This document shows, piece by piece, positions 6,326 to 7,031 of a stretch of 7,031 nt of DNA. This DNA is from an uncultured delta proteobacterium (GTDB lineage: Bacteria; Desulfobacterota; Syntrophorhabdia; Syntrophorhabdales; Syntrophorhabdaceae). Under the pieces are notes generated by a model, which was not told the origin of the DNA, did not search any database, and worked only from the letters and a program-made list of their open reading frames with translations. The stretch lies in contig CAIQJW010000273.1 in the NCBI GenBank assembly GCA_903872255.1, positions 1 to 7,031 of the forward strand, given 5' to 3'. How positions within the stretch are numbered: position 1 is the stretch's first letter; each line of letters starts with the position of its first letter. The position numbers and the translations under genes are program-made.

Positions 6326-7031
6326 ATGGCTAAAAAAACCCCGGATAACAATGATCTGTATCAGGCCTTTTTTGAATTATCAGAAATAGCCGCGATAGTG
6401 GCCGGTCAAAACGGAACGATACTCCACGCGAACCGGCGTTTCCTCAAGCTTTCAGGGTACAAAAAAACCGAGATAAAAAAGAAGAAATGGCCGGAGCTTA
6501 TCGTCAACGGCGATCTGACCAAGGTGACGCAGCACCAGGAATTTATCGACTGTGATGGTCTCGACACGGCGCAGAGCACGGATTTCAAGCTGGCCTTGAG
6601 GGATGGATCGGTGAGGGACGTCCTCATAACCCGCAACCAGCTGAAGGACATCGCGTATACGGCAATATCGTTTATCGACATTACCGAATATATAAAGGCC
6701 GGGAAGCGGATAAGCATCAGTGAGGAAAAATACCGGTCGCTTATAGAATCCACCGATGATTCGGTATATATGATCGACCGTGACTGCAGGTATCTCTTTG
6801 TGAACCGGCAGGTGGTGAACCGGCTTTCGATTGCTGAATCCGATATCATAGGCAAGCGCTATGCGGATTTTCACAATGCCGATGACACGTTTGATTTTGC
6901 CGGTTATGTGGAGAAGGTATTCGAGTGGAACACTTCGCTGAGCTACGAGCATAGAAGCAATAACGGAAAACGGTGCACACTGAGGACCTTAAGCCCGATA
7001 ATTGACCCGAACACTTCAGAGATAAAATGCA
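6326..7031 (+). CDS. Multi-PAS sensory protein, 3'-truncated (probable histidine kinase)
   Basis: The frame is open from ATG 6326 through the last base (235 codons), with an in-frame TAA at 6320 just upstream, so the N-terminus is well bounded and the C-terminus is missing. Two PAS domains are visible. The first, about residues 11-124, has VAGQNGTILHANRRFLKLSG near its start and ends with the conserved ISFIDITEYIKA. The second, from about 134, has KYRSLIESTDDSVYMID, then FVNRQ and IGKRYADF. PAS domains bind small ligands or cofactors, or relay signals, and arrays of them usually precede a histidine kinase, diguanylate cyclase or sigma54-activator module; which one cannot be told here. There is no membrane segment or signal peptide in the visible part, suggesting a cytoplasmic sensor. 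AAGGA touches the ATG with no spacer, so GGAAGAG (6309-6315, ten bases away) may serve instead. It probably has its own promoter. Confidence 0.85.
   Translation, partial: MAKKTPDNNDLYQAFFELSEIAAIVAGQNGTILHANRRFLKLSGYKKTEIKKKKWPELIVNGDLTKVTQHQEFIDCDGLDTAQSTDFKLALRDGSVRDVLITRNQLKDIAYTAISFIDITEYIKAGKRISISEEKYRSLIESTDDSVYMIDRDCRYLFVNRQVVNRLSIAESDIIGKRYADFHNADDTFDFAGYVEKVFEWNTSLSYEHRSNNGKRCTLRTLSPIIDPNTSEIKC

Noticed and set aside
6406..6952. Two overlapping minus-strand open frames at the right end
   Set aside because: The + strand is open throughout and encodes two clear PAS domains, which explains the coding signal better.

Overview
The window is an ordinary-looking stretch of bacterial chromosome. 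It is moderately GC-rich by eye, and all convincing genes lie on the + strand with short or overlapping junctions. Gene content (a Tup-type tungstate importer, a GlcD-family flavoprotein, a multi-PAS sensor and a prolyl-tRNA synthetase with two Cys pairs beside its editing insertion) suggests an anaerobic or respiratory Gram-negative bacterium. Desulfobacterota/deltaproteobacteria or a related phylum would fit, but this is inference from gene types; there is no rRNA or other lineage marker here.

Region 1 (1-1763): the 3' end of an operon for tungstate (or similar oxyanion) uptake. A TupB-type permease, cut by the left edge, is followed five bases later by its ABC ATPase, which carries a C-terminal TOBE-like domain. 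The substrate-binding protein is not in the window and would be expected upstream. A small hairpin with four T residues (1768-1791) probably ends this unit.

Region 2 (1764-1949): an intergenic leader with the terminator candidate, a sigma70-like promoter candidate (TTGAGA-N18-CATAAT), a perfect 7-bp-arm inverted repeat and a strong Shine-Dalgarno sequence for proS.

Region 3 (1950-6275): a three-gene unit. It contains proS, an M24-family metalloenzyme whose start lies inside the proS 3' end (26-nt overlap), and, 14 nt later, a GlcD-family FAD-dependent 2-hydroxyacid dehydrogenase. The first two are probably translationally coupled. A proline link (ProS plus an Xaa-Pro-peptidase-like protein) is tempting, but the M24 protein has Asn where prolidases and aminopeptidase P have a second active-site His, so its substrate is open. 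The flavoprotein has no electron-transfer partner gene within view.

Region 4 (6276-7031): a short intergenic stretch with an inverted repeat and an extended -10 promoter candidate, then the start of a PAS-domain signalling protein that runs off the right edge. It is open from an ATG at 6326 to the last base, with two PAS domains visible.

I did not find a convincing undescribed system, CRISPR array, mobile element or RNA gene. The items most worth a second look are the altered active site of the M24 protein and its coupling to proS, and the dyad/promoter arrangement before the PAS gene.
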